Shown piece after piece: positions 34,250 to 41,850 of a DNA stretch of 64,000 nucleotides. The stretch spans positions 1 through 64,000 of the forward strand of contig CALQLA020000026.1 of NCBI GenBank assembly GCA_943331295.2, written 5' to 3'. The first letter of the stretch is position 1; each line of letters opens with the position of its first letter. The DNA is from Bordetella parapertussis (GTDB lineage Bacteria; Pseudomonadota; Gammaproteobacteria; Burkholderiales; Casimicrobiaceae). A model generated the notes under the pieces. That model worked only from the letters and a program-made list of their open reading frames with translations. It was not told where the DNA came from and searched no databases. The position numbers and the translations under genes are program-made.

Positions 34250-34890
34250 GCGCACTTGCCGCACTCTTCGGCCGGGGCGAGCGCACCGCGCTCCTCGCGC
34301 CGATCGTCACCAACAACCCGATCGGCGTCCAGGTGCTGGGCATATGCTCGGCGCTGGCCGTGACCACGCGGATGGACAAGGCGCTGGTGATGGGCATCGG
34401 CGTCACCGTCGTCACCGCCTGCGCCAACCTCGCCGTCAGCACCGTGCGCAACTGGATCCCGGGCAGCATCCGGATCATCGTCCAGCTGGCGATCATCGCC
34501 TCGCTGGTGATCGTCGTCGACCAGGCGCTGAAGGCCTACCTGTTCGAGCTGTCCCTCGAGCTCTCGGTATTCGTCGGCCTCATCATCACCAACTGCATCG
34601 TGATGGGCCGCGCCGAGGGCTACGCGATGCAGAACCCGCCGTGGGCGTCGTTCCTCGACGGCTTCGGCAACGGCCTCGGCTACTCGCTCGTGCTGCTGCT
34701 CGTCGCGTTCGTGCGGGAGCTGAGCGGCGCCGGCCGGATCTTCGGCCGGGTCGTGCTGCCGCTCGCCGCCGACGGCGGCTGGTACGTGCCCAACGGCCTG
34801 ATGCTGCTCGCACCCTCCGGGCTCTTCCTGATCGCGCTGCTGGTCTGGGCGCTGCGCACGTGGAAGCCCGAGCTGCAGGAAAAAGACTGA
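34246..34890 (+). CDS. nqrD: Na+-NQR subunit D
   Basis: A 214-residue integral subunit with six helices. It begins [20 protein letters not shown] and has [20 protein letters not shown], which contain the two Cys residues that, with those of NqrE, hold a membrane [2Fe-2S] centre. The start is TTG at 34246, overlapping the nqrC TGA, with GAAGGAG upstream. It ends one base before the first inverted 85-bp repeat. Confidence 0.96.
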   Translation: MSALAALFGRGERTALLAPIVTNNPIGVQVLGICSALAVTTRMDKALVMGIGVTVVTACANLAVSTVRNWIPGSIRIIVQLAIIASLVIVVDQALKAYLFELSLELSVFVGLIITNCIVMGRAEGYAMQNPPWASFLDGFGNGLGYSLVLLLVAFVRELSGAGRIFGRVVLPLAADGGWYVPNGLMLLAPSGLFLIALLVWALRTWKPELQEKD

Positions 34891-34891
34891 G

Positions 34892-35060
34892 ATGACGACC
34901 CCCGAAGCTCGTTTCACTCGCCTCCCCCCGAGGGGGCACCAGGCGTCCCTTGGGACGGCCCGGCGGGACGCCTGAGATGACGACCCCCGAAGCTCGTTTC
35001 ACTCGCCTCCCCCCGAGGGGGCACCAGGCGTCCCTTGGGACGGCCCGGCGGGACGCCTGA
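34892..35060. repeat. Two tandem 85-bp junction repeats between nqrD and nqrE
   Basis: Copies start at 34892 and 34977 and are essentially identical. Each is an open frame of 27 codons plus stop beginning [15 protein letters not shown]. The first starts one base after the nqrD TGA. The central CCCCCCGAGGGGG and the CTTGGGACGGCCCGGCG end resemble the 77-bp family read on the other strand, so this is probably its inverted, diverged form. Confidence 0.88.
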
Positions 35061-35073
35061 CGAGGATCGCCCC

Positions 35074-35688
35074 ATGGAGCACTACGCGAACCTGCTCATC
35101 CAGTCCATCTTCCTCGAGAACATGGCGCTCGCTTTCTTCCTCGGGATGTGCTCGTTCCTCGCCTGCTCGAAGAAGGTGGACACCGCGCTGGGGCTGGGCG
35201 TGGCGGTGGTGTTTGTCCAGGTGCTGACGGTGCCGCTCAACAACGTGATCCTGCACAACCTGCTGGCCGAGGGCGCGCTGGCGTGGCTCAGCCCTTCGCT
35301 GGCCCACGTGGACCTGGGCTTCCTGTCGTTCATCCTGTTCATCAGCACCATCGCGGCGGCGACGCAGATCGTCGAGATGGCGGTCGACCGCTTCGCGCCG
35401 GCGCTGTATTCGACGCTGGGCGTGTTCCTGCCGCTGATCGCCGTCAATTGCGTGATCCTGGCCGGCTCGCTGTTCATGCAGGAGCGCGACTACACGTTCG
35501 GCGAGAGCGTCGTCTACGGTGCCGGCTCGGGCCTGGGCTGGGCGATCGCCATCGCCGCCGTGGCCGGTATCCGCGAGAAGATGCGCTACTCGGACGTGCC
35601 CGCCGGCTTGAAGGGCCTGGGCATCACCTTCGTCATCGCCGGCATGATGTCGGTGGCGTTCATGATGTTCTCGGGGATACAGCTGTGA
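35074..35688 (+). CDS. nqrE: Na+-NQR subunit E
   Basis: A 204-residue integral subunit and inverted-topology homologue of NqrD. It begins [20 protein letters not shown] and has [20 protein letters not shown] and [13 protein letters not shown], with the Cys pair of the membrane Fe-S site. GAGGATC precedes the ATG at 35074. Its TGA lies in the GTGA that begins the next 77-bp repeat. Confidence 0.97.
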   Translation: MEHYANLLIQSIFLENMALAFFLGMCSFLACSKKVDTALGLGVAVVFVQVLTVPLNNVILHNLLAEGALAWLSPSLAHVDLGFLSFILFISTIAAATQIVEMAVDRFAPALYSTLGVFLPLIAVNCVILAGSLFMQERDYTFGESVVYGAGSGLGWAIAIAAVAGIREKMRYSDVPAGLKGLGITFVIAGMMSVAFMMFSGIQL

Positions 35689-35761
35689 GCGCGCCGGGCC
35701 GCCCCAAGCGCGAATTGCTCCCCCCCGGGGGGAAGGCGCGCAGCGCCAAGGGTGCGGTTCA
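35685..35761. repeat. 77-bp junction repeat between nqrE and nqrF
   Basis: Same length and structure as the copy at 32162, but the first codon is GTG, overlapping the nqrE stop (GTGA). Its frame ends in a TGA overlapping ATG 35762. From that ATG a second small frame ([10 protein letters not shown]) runs to a TGA that overlaps the nqrF ATG at 35791. The ribosome-site-like run is slightly changed (CAAGGGTGC). Confidence 0.88.
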
Positions 35762-35790
35762 ATGAGCGCGCAGCGCGACGGAGCCGCGCG

Positions 35791-37014
35791 ATGAACGAGA
35801 TCCTGCTCGGCGTCGGCATGTTCACGGCGGTGATCCTGCTGCTCGTCGCGATCCTGCTCGCGGCCAAGGCGAAGCTGACCGCGACCGGCGACGTGTCGAT
35901 CCTGATCAACGACGACCCGGGCAAGATGCTGCGCGTGCCCGCCGGCAACACGCTGCTCGGAACGCTGGCGGCGAACAGGATCTTCATCCCGTCCGCCTGC
36001 GGCGGCAAGGGCGCCTGCGGCGTCTGCGAGGTGATCGTCAAGGAAGGTGGCGGCGAGCTGCTGCCCACCGAGACCGGCTTCATCGGCCGCGGCGACGCGA
36101 AGCGAGGCTGCCGCTTGGCCTGCCAGGTGAAGGTCAAGCGCGACATGAAGATCGAGATCGCGCCGGAGGTGTTCAGCGTCCGCAAGTGGAAGTGCAAGGT
36201 CGTCTCCAACCGGAACGTCGCGACCTTCATCAAGGAGCTGAAGCTGGCGCTGCCCGAAGGGGAGGAGGTGCCGTTCCGCGCCGGCGGCTACGTGCAGATC
36301 GAGTGTCCGCCGCACGCCGTCGACTTCCACGATTTCGACGTCGGCCCGCCGTTCAAGGAGACCTGGGACCGCTTCGACCTGTGGCGCTTCAAGTCGGCCA
36401 CGGACGCGCCGATCGAGCGCGCGTACTCGATGGCGAACTACCCGAGCGAGAAGGGCATCCTGCTGTTCACGATCCGGATCGCGTTCCCGCCGGGCTACCG
36501 CGAGGACATCCCGCCCGGCATCATGAGCTCCTGGGTGTTCGGCCTGAAGCCCGGCGACGAGGTGACGGTATCGGGGCCGTACGGCGAGTTCTTCGCGCGC
36601 GACACCGCCAAGGAGATGTGCTTCATCGGCGGCGGCGCCGGCATGGCGCCGATGCGCTCGCACATCTTCGACCAGTTCAGGCGGCTGCACACGAAGCGCA
36701 AGGCGACGTTCTGGTACGGCGCGCGCAGCATCGCGGAGACGTTCTACGCCGACGAGTTCGACGCGCTGCACAAGGACAATCCCAACTTCGAGTGGCATCT
36801 CGCGCTGTCGGAGCCGCTGCCCGAGGACAACTGGACCGGGCCGACCGGCTTCATCCACAACGTGCTGCACGACAACTACCTCGCGCGGCACCCGGCGCCC
36901 GAGGACATCGAGTACTACATGTGCGGTCCCGGGCCGATGAACCAGGCGGTGATCGCGATGCTGCTGTCCCTGGGCGTCGATCGCGAGAACATCATGCTGG
37001 ACGATTTCGGCTGA
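35791..37014 (+). CDS. nqrF: Na+-NQR subunit F (NADH-oxidising)
   Basis: A 407-residue entry subunit. An N-terminal helix ([19 protein letters not shown]) anchors it. A ferredoxin domain carries the [2Fe-2S] ligands Cys 70, 76, 79 and 111 ([11 protein letters not shown] and LACQV). FAD binding is seen at [11 protein letters not shown], and NADH binding at [15 protein letters not shown] and YYMCGPGPM. It takes electrons from cytoplasmic NADH. The ATG at 35791 gives the usual length; an in-frame GTG at 35752 would add 13 repeat-derived residues. Confidence 0.97.
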   Translation: MNEILLGVGMFTAVILLLVAILLAAKAKLTATGDVSILINDDPGKMLRVPAGNTLLGTLAANRIFIPSACGGKGACGVCEVIVKEGGGELLPTETGFIGRGDAKRGCRLACQVKVKRDMKIEIAPEVFSVRKWKCKVVSNRNVATFIKELKLALPEGEEVPFRAGGYVQIECPPHAVDFHDFDVGPPFKETWDRFDLWRFKSATDAPIERAYSMANYPSEKGILLFTIRIAFPPGYREDIPPGIMSSWVFGLKPGDEVTVSGPYGEFFARDTAKEMCFIGGGAGMAPMRSHIFDQFRRLHTKRKATFWYGARSIAETFYADEFDALHKDNPNFEWHLALSEPLPEDNWTGPTGFIHNVLHDNYLARHPAPEDIEYYMCGPGPMNQAVIAMLLSLGVDRENIMLDDFG

Positions 37015-37050
37015 CCGGTCCCCCGGCCGGCGGAACAAGGAGCACGCAAC

Positions 37051-37500
37051 ATGATCGAGCAGACCGTCGAAGCCATCGTCCGCGACCGGGCGAGCGACGA
37101 ACTCATCTCGGTGCCGGCCTCCGCGACGGTGGCCGACGCCGTGGCGGTGATGGCGACGCGCGACGTCGGCGCGGTGCTGGTGCTCACCGAGGACGGGCTC
37201 GTCGCGGGCGTGTTCTCGGAGCGCGACCTGCTGGCACGGGTCGTCAACGCCGGCCGCGACCCGGCGGCCACGCCGCTGTCGCTGGTGATGACGCGCGACG
37301 TGCGCTTCGTCTCGCCCGGCACGACGATCGAGGCGGCGCTGGCGCTGATGCACGTCCACCGCTTCCGGCACCTGCTCGTCATCGACGGCCCGGCGGTGAA
37401 GGGCCTCGTCTCGATGCGCGACCTCGTGTACCAGATGATCCGCCGCGGCGAAGGACGGTTCGAGGCGGCCGTCCGCGCGGCAGGCACTCCCAACGGCTGA
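37051..37500 (+). CDS. CBS-pair protein
   Basis: A 149-residue protein made of two CBS repeats: DVGAVLVLTEDGLVAGVFSE-RDL, then FRHLLVIDGPAVKGLVSMRDL. CBS pairs bind adenine nucleotides. It sits between nqrF and apbE with CAAGGAG before its ATG, so it is probably made with the NQR complex and may sense NAD(H) or AMP/ATP. It has no catalytic domain. Confidence 0.9.
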   Translation: MIEQTVEAIVRDRASDELISVPASATVADAVAVMATRDVGAVLVLTEDGLVAGVFSERDLLARVVNAGRDPAATPLSLVMTRDVRFVSPGTTIEAALALMHVHRFRHLLVIDGPAVKGLVSMRDLVYQMIRRGEGRFEAAVRAAGTPNG

Positions 37501-37513
37501 CAGGAGCACGCAC

Positions 37514-38572
37514 ATGGACACCCTCATCTCCCCGCGCCGGCGCACGGTGCTGCAGGCGCTGGGCGCCGCCTCGCTCCTCGCCGCGTGCGGCGACCGGCGC
37601 GGCGCCGCGGTGGCGCCCGTGCAGGAGTTCCGCGGCGCCACGATGGGCTCGACGTACACGGTGAAGGTCGCCGATGCGGGGCTGTCCCCGGCCGCGGCGA
37701 CGGCGCTGCGCGAGGCGGTCGACGCCGCGCTGTCCGCGGTCGACCAGTCGATGTCGGCCTACCGGCCCGAGTCCGAGCTGTCGCGGTTCAACGCGGCCGC
37801 CGGGACGCGACCGTTCGCGCTGTCGCCCGATACTCACGCGGTGTTCCGGCTGGCGCGCGACGTGAGCGAGGCGACCGGCGGTGCCTTCGACATCACGGTG
37901 GCGCCCGTGGTCGACGCCTGGGGCTTCGGCCCGGGCCGCGTGGAGCGCGTCGTCGGTGCGAGCGAGATCGGGATCCTCGAAGCGCGCGTCGGCTGGCAGA
38001 TGCTCGCAGTCGGCGACGACGGCGCCGTCACGAAGGCGCGGCCGGACTTGCGCGCCGATCTCTCGGGCATTGCCAAGGGCTACGGCGTCGACCGCGCCGC
38101 GCAGGCGATCGAGGCGGCGGGTGTGGCGAACTACATGGTCGAGGCGGGCGGCGAAGTGCGCGCCCGCGGCCGCAACGGCGAGGGCCGGCCGTGGCAGATC
38201 GCCATCGAGCGCCCCGATGCCGGGCCGCAGCGCCCGCACTACATCGTCCCGCTGGCCGGCATGTCGATGGCCACGTCGGGCGACTACCGGATCTTCTTCG
38301 AGCGCGACGGGCGCCGGTATTGCCACGAGATCGACCCCGGCACCGGTGCGCCGATCGCGAACGGGCTTGCGTCGGTCAGCGTGGTCGCCGCCGACTGCGG
38401 CTATGCCGACGCGATGGCGACCGCGCTGATCGTGCTCGGCACGGAGCGCGGCCTCGCGCTGGCCGAGGCCCGGGGCCTCGCCGCGTTCTTCATCGAGCGC
38501 TCCGCGAACGGACGCTTCAACGAGCATGCCTCGCGCGCGTTCGCCGCGCTGGGCGGCCGCCCGGTCGCCTGA
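37514..38572 (+). CDS. apbE: FAD:protein FMN transferase, lipoprotein
   Basis: A 352-residue periplasmic enzyme that attaches FMN to Thr in the SGAT motifs of NqrB and NqrC. The N-terminus RRRTVLQALGAASLLAAC has a twin-Arg-like start and a lipobox (LAAC). Core motifs are FRGATMGSTYTVKV, AYRPESELSRFN, DLSGIAKGYGVDRAA, EAGGEVRARG and ADAMATALIVLG. CAGGAG precedes the ATG, 13 bp after the CBS gene. Confidence 0.95.
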   Translation: MDTLISPRRRTVLQALGAASLLAACGDRRGAAVAPVQEFRGATMGSTYTVKVADAGLSPAAATALREAVDAALSAVDQSMSAYRPESELSRFNAAAGTRPFALSPDTHAVFRLARDVSEATGGAFDITVAPVVDAWGFGPGRVERVVGASEIGILEARVGWQMLAVGDDGAVTKARPDLRADLSGIAKGYGVDRAAQAIEAAGVANYMVEAGGEVRARGRNGEGRPWQIAIERPDAGPQRPHYIVPLAGMSMATSGDYRIFFERDGRRYCHEIDPGTGAPIANGLASVSVVAADCGYADAMATALIVLGTERGLALAEARGLAAFFIERSANGRFNEHASRAFAALGGRPVA

Positions 38573-38583
38573 CGATCCCGGCC

Positions 38584-38784
38584 ATGGATCCCGCTGCCGC
38601 CGGCCTGGTGTTCGCCCTCGTCCTCGTCGTCTTCGGCGGTGCCATAGGGGCGATGGCGATCGGCCAGAGGCTCTCCGGCCGCTGCATGCGCGGCTCCTGC
38701 GGCGGTCCCGGCGTGACCGGGCCGGAAGGCGAGAAGCTCTCCTGCCGCGACTGCCCGAACCGCGACAAGCACGACCCCGCCTGA
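38584..38784 (+). CDS. nqrM: NQR maturation factor NqrM
   Basis: A 66-residue membrane-anchored protein. One helix (GLVFALVLVVFGGAIGAMAIG) is followed by GRCMRGSCGG and CRDCPN, which give the four conserved Cys of NqrM, needed to build the Fe site in NqrD/NqrE. It follows apbE by 11 bp, the usual nqr-apbE-nqrM order. Confidence 0.92.
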   Translation: MDPAAAGLVFALVLVVFGGAIGAMAIGQRLSGRCMRGSCGGPGVTGPEGEKLSCRDCPNRDKHDPA

Positions 38785-38834
38785 CGTCGCGCCCGCGGGC
38801 CGGGGCGTGACGCGGGCGTTCCCCGCACCGGCGG

Positions 38835-39668
38835 TCAGAGCCGCCGCGAGAGTTCCGGCGGATTGGCGTACGTCTTGCGGAATTCGTCGCCCGACGCGGC
38901 GAGCCTCAGCCCGGCGCGCTTGATCGCGCCGTCGTCGACCTTCGCGAGCGGCGTGTAGCGCGGGTGATGGTGGTCCAGGTACGGGTCGTTGCGCGCGGCG
39001 TTGTAACACATCAGCACCGTCCAGCGGCGGCTGTCCGACCGGTTCTGGTCCGACCGGTGCAGCACGTTGGCGTGGAAGAAGAGGCCGTCGCCGGCCTCGA
39101 GTTCCGCGTAGTGGACCGGCATCCGCCTGAGGATCTCCTCGACCCGCCTCGGCTCGGCGCCGACCTGCTCGCCCGGCAGCACGCCGTGCTCGATGCGGCC
39201 CAGGTGGTGCGAGCCGGGGACCACCTGCAGGCAGCCGTTCTCGCGGGTAGTCGCGTCGAGCGCGACCATCACGCTCGCCATGAGCGGGAACATGCAGCCG
39301 TTGTGATACCAGTAGCCGTAGTCCTGGTGCCATTCCCACGCGCCGCCGACGCGGGGCTCCTTCGCGGTCAGCTTCGAGTGGTAGTGGTAGACCTCGCCGC
39401 CCAGCATCTGCTCCATCGTGTCGACGACGCGCGTGCTGCGCGCGGCGAGCCCGTAGACGCTGTCGCCGGGGTGGTTCCACGTCGCCATCCGGGTCGCCAT
39501 GCCCGCCGCGTCCTTGCGGTTGTAGAGGCTCGCCTGCAGCGCGGGATCGGTCTCGATCGCCGCGCGCAGCAGCGCGATCTCCTCGGCGTCGAACAGCTTC
39601 TTCACGGTGACGCAGCCGTCGCGCTGGTAGTCGGCATGCTGCGCCGGGGTCAGGATCGAGCCGCTCAT
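38835..39668 (-). CDS. Phytanoyl-CoA dioxygenase family (PhyH) oxygenase
   Basis: A 277-residue Fe(II)/2-oxoglutarate oxygenase. The HxD pair is in GAWEWHQDYGYW, and the distal His and 2-oxoglutarate-binding Arg are in FHANVLHRSDQNRSDSRRW. CLQVVPGSHHLGRIEHG is typical of ectoine-hydroxylase-like PhyH proteins. Substrate unknown. It is downstream of the cupin-like gene on the same strand (62 bp apart), so they may act together. Confidence 0.88.
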   Translation of the reverse strand: MSGSILTPAQHADYQRDGCVTVKKLFDAEEIALLRAAIETDPALQASLYNRKDAAGMATRMATWNHPGDSVYGLAARSTRVVDTMEQMLGGEVYHYHSKLTAKEPRVGGAWEWHQDYGYWYHNGCMFPLMASVMVALDATTRENGCLQVVPGSHHLGRIEHGVLPGEQVGAEPRRVEEILRRMPVHYAELEAGDGLFFHANVLHRSDQNRSDSRRWTVLMCYNAARNDPYLDHHHPRYTPLAKVDDGAIKRAGLRLAASGDEFRKTYANPPELSRRL

Positions 39669-39730
39669 GGTGTCCTCTTCGGGATTGTTGTCGTTGCTGG
39701 TCGACGGGGGATCGCGCCAGACAAGGGTTC

Positions 39731-40447
39731 TCACGGCATCGGAAAGTCGGCCAGCGGGCGGCCGTCGAACATCGCGTAGCCCGTGTCGAGATCGATCTCC
39801 TTCGCGATGACGAGGCCGTCGCGCTGGCGGCCGTGCATCGGGTCGATCGCCTGGCGTCCGAGCCGCCGCGTCGGCGCGGCGGGATCGAACGTCCATTCCT
39901 GGAAGCCCAGCAGGTAGAAATTGAGCACCACGCACGGCGCGTCGCCGGCGGCGAACCAGTGGGCGTTGCGATGGACCTCGGTCGTCTGCATCAGGTCGCC
40001 GGGTCCGAGCCACGCGTCGCGCGCCAGGCGCAGCAGCAGCAGGTCGGGCGCCAGCCGCGCGACGCGGTCGAACTCGCGCGCGTGGCAGCGCCCGGCGACG
40101 TTCATCTGGTTCGAGACCAGGTTGTGGTGGCAGTGCGGCAGGTGGACCTCGCCGGGGGCGAGATAGAGCAGTTGCAGCGTCGTGCGGCGCATGCCGTCCT
40201 GGCGCCGGTAGAAGACCTGGTCGCGCTGCTCGGCCAGCGCCCGCGCGACGGGCGGCGCGAGCTCGGCACCGAGCCCGGGATCGGCGAACACCGCGGCGAC
40301 CTCCCGCTGGTAGCCGTCGACGGTCAGCCGGCCCGCGCGCAGCGCATCGACCAGCGCGACGCAGCGCGCCCTGAGCGGGCCGTCGTAGCCGTCGACGTCG
40401 GGTGGTGCTGCGCGTAGCTCGGTATTGTTGCGAACCGGTGCGTCCAT
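39731..40447 (-). CDS. Cupin-like protein, unrecognised
   Basis: A 238-residue protein. The central part VHLPHCHHNLVSNQMNVAGR followed by CHAREFDRV and LGPGDLMQTTEVHRNAHWFA has the His spacing of a cupin metal site, similar in outline to thiol-dioxygenase-type proteins. I do not recognise a named family. Being directly upstream of a PhyH oxygenase, it may modify the same compound. It starts at ATG 40447. Confidence 0.65.
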   Translation of the reverse strand: MDAPVRNNTELRAAPPDVDGYDGPLRARCVALVDALRAGRLTVDGYQREVAAVFADPGLGAELAPPVARALAEQRDQVFYRRQDGMRRTTLQLLYLAPGEVHLPHCHHNLVSNQMNVAGRCHAREFDRVARLAPDLLLLRLARDAWLGPGDLMQTTEVHRNAHWFAAGDAPCVVLNFYLLGFQEWTFDPAAPTRRLGRQAIDPMHGRQRDGLVIAKEIDLDTGYAMFDGRPLADFPMP

Positions 40448-40528
40448 GGCGTTGGGTCCGTGGGAACGGGGGCGAGCGCCATGATAGCGGGAACGCGAGT
40501 CCGTCGCGCCCGGCCTCGCGCGCGCCGC

Positions 40529-41023
40529 TCAGTACGGAACGCGGTCGGACTTCGCCTGGTAGCGCTTCCAGACCACGATGGCCTCGTCGCGCAGCATCTG
40601 CGTCATCTTCACGCTGCGCTGCGCCTTCGGCAGCGCGAGCTGCTCGTAGATCGGCCGGTCGTCGAAGTCGCCGTAGGTGTCCGCGTCCTCGATCGACGCG
40701 GCGTAGTACACCTCCTCGATCCCCGCCCAGTAGCACGCGGCGAGGCACATCGGGCAGGGCTCGGCCGACGAGTACAGGATGCAGCCCGGCAGCTTGAAGC
40801 TCTGCAGCGTGGTGCAGGCCAGCCGGATCGCCTCCATCTCGCCGTGCCACGTCGGGTCGTGGCTCGCGACGACGCGGTTCATGCCCTCGGCGACGATCTG
40901 CCCGTCCCGCGCGATCACCGCGCCGAAGGCGCCGCCGGTGCTGTACTCGAGCGCGGCGCGCGCCGACAGCTCGATGCTGCGGCGGAGGAACTTCTCGTGG
41001 TCGGCGCGATGGTTCACGGTCAT
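40529..41023 (-). CDS. Nucleoside/guanine deaminase-type CDA-fold protein
   Basis: A 164-residue cytidine-deaminase-fold enzyme. The Zn site is HGEMEA plus SSAEPCPMCLAA (His/Glu and two Cys), and the substrate region is VIARDGQIVAEGMNRVV. The C-terminal LPKAQRSVKMTQMLRDEA resembles guanine deaminase GuaD. It should deaminate a purine base or nucleoside in the cytoplasm. The ATG at 41023 gives the family length of about 160. Confidence 0.88.
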   Translation of the reverse strand: MTVNHRADHEKFLRRSIELSARAALEYSTGGAFGAVIARDGQIVAEGMNRVVASHDPTWHGEMEAIRLACTTLQSFKLPGCILYSSAEPCPMCLAACYWAGIEEVYYAASIEDADTYGDFDDRPIYEQLALPKAQRSVKMTQMLRDEAIVVWKRYQAKSDRVPY

Positions 41024-41206
41024 TCGGGTCTCCTGTGCAGGTTCGGGGCGGGCCGGCAGGCGTGCCTCAGCGCCGGCACCGGCGCTTTCCGCGCGAGCAG
41101 CATACGCGAAGCGCCGGGGCGTGGCGGGCACCGACGTATACTGCGCGTTGCATCCCGCCGCCCGTTCCGATCCCGATTCCCGGTCCCAAGGACACCCGCC
41201 CCGACC

Positions 41207-41470
41207 ATGAAAGACGAAACGATCAAGGTCCGCATCACCGAGACCGGCAACATGCTCGACGTCGTCGTGCTGAACAAGCGCACCGAGTCGATCCAGGTGG
41301 TGCTGGGAACCGGCGTGCACAGCGTGCGCTGCGACCTCGCGCCGACGCGCACCGGTGCCGCCTACGTCGGCAAGGCGATGGGGCGCGAGATCGTCTACGA
41401 GCGCAGCCGCGAGCAGGTGAAGGCCGACATCGAGCGCCTCAACCCGAACCTGCGCGACTACCGGCGGTGA
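41207..41470 (+). CDS. Small conserved protein of unknown function
   Basis: An 87-residue soluble protein (MKDETIKVRITETGNMLDVV, ending NPNLRDYRR). The even spread of charged residues and a beta-rich first half look like a genuine gene rather than a shadow frame, and it has its own ATG. No motif was recognised. Directly after it the DNA becomes a patchwork of remnants. Confidence 0.65.
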   Translation: MKDETIKVRITETGNMLDVVVLNKRTESIQVVLGTGVHSVRCDLAPTRTGAAYVGKAMGREIVYERSREQVKADIERLNPNLRDYRR

Positions 41471-41577
41471 CCGGGGCGCGAGCCCTGCGCGTGGGAGAAG
41501 GTGCAGGACGCGTCGGTCGGCCTCGCCGCGTGGGTGCAGCGCTGCGACTTCGGCTTCCGCCGGATCGCCGCGAGCTG

Positions 41578-41850
41578 AAGGCGAAGGCCGATCCGAACCT
41601 CGTCGGCGACCCGCCGGTCGGCTGCATCTCGGCCGTCTCCTACGGCGGCGCGTTCGGCTTCATCGGGCTCTACATCGTGGTGCCGGAGCACCGCCGGAAC
41701 GGATACGGGATCGCGCTGTGGCGCAGCGCGATGGCGCGGCTCGCCGGCAGCAACGTCGGGCTCGACGGCGTTCCCGCGCAACAGGACAACTACCGGCGCT
41801 CGGGCTTCCGCCTCGCCTACGGCAACGCCCGCGGGCTGTCGCCGGTCACG
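41578..41850 (+). pseudogene. GNAT acetyltransferase fragment joined to an outer-membrane barrel gene
   Basis: The frame reads PVGCISAVSYGGAFGFIGLY then IVVPEHRRNGYGIALWRSAM, NVGLDGVPAQQDNYRRSG and FRLAYGNARG, a clear C-terminal two-thirds of a GNAT domain with the acetyl-CoA loop RRNGYG. The N-terminus is missing or frame-broken, and the C-terminal end passes in frame straight into an MtrB/PioB-like barrel. Between 41471 and 41577 another frame reads WEKVQDASVGLAAWVQRCDF, which I cannot assign. Confidence 0.7.

Noticed and set aside
34892-35060. Insertion sequence remnant in the nqr operon
   Set aside because: There are no transposase motifs, terminal inverted repeats or flanking target duplications; the element is only 85 bp and tandem.
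34999-37659. Minus-strand open frame of 886 codons opposite nqrE, nqrF, the CBS gene and the apbE start
   Set aside because: Low-complexity Arg/Val/Asp composition and full overlap with recognised genes; a shadow frame.
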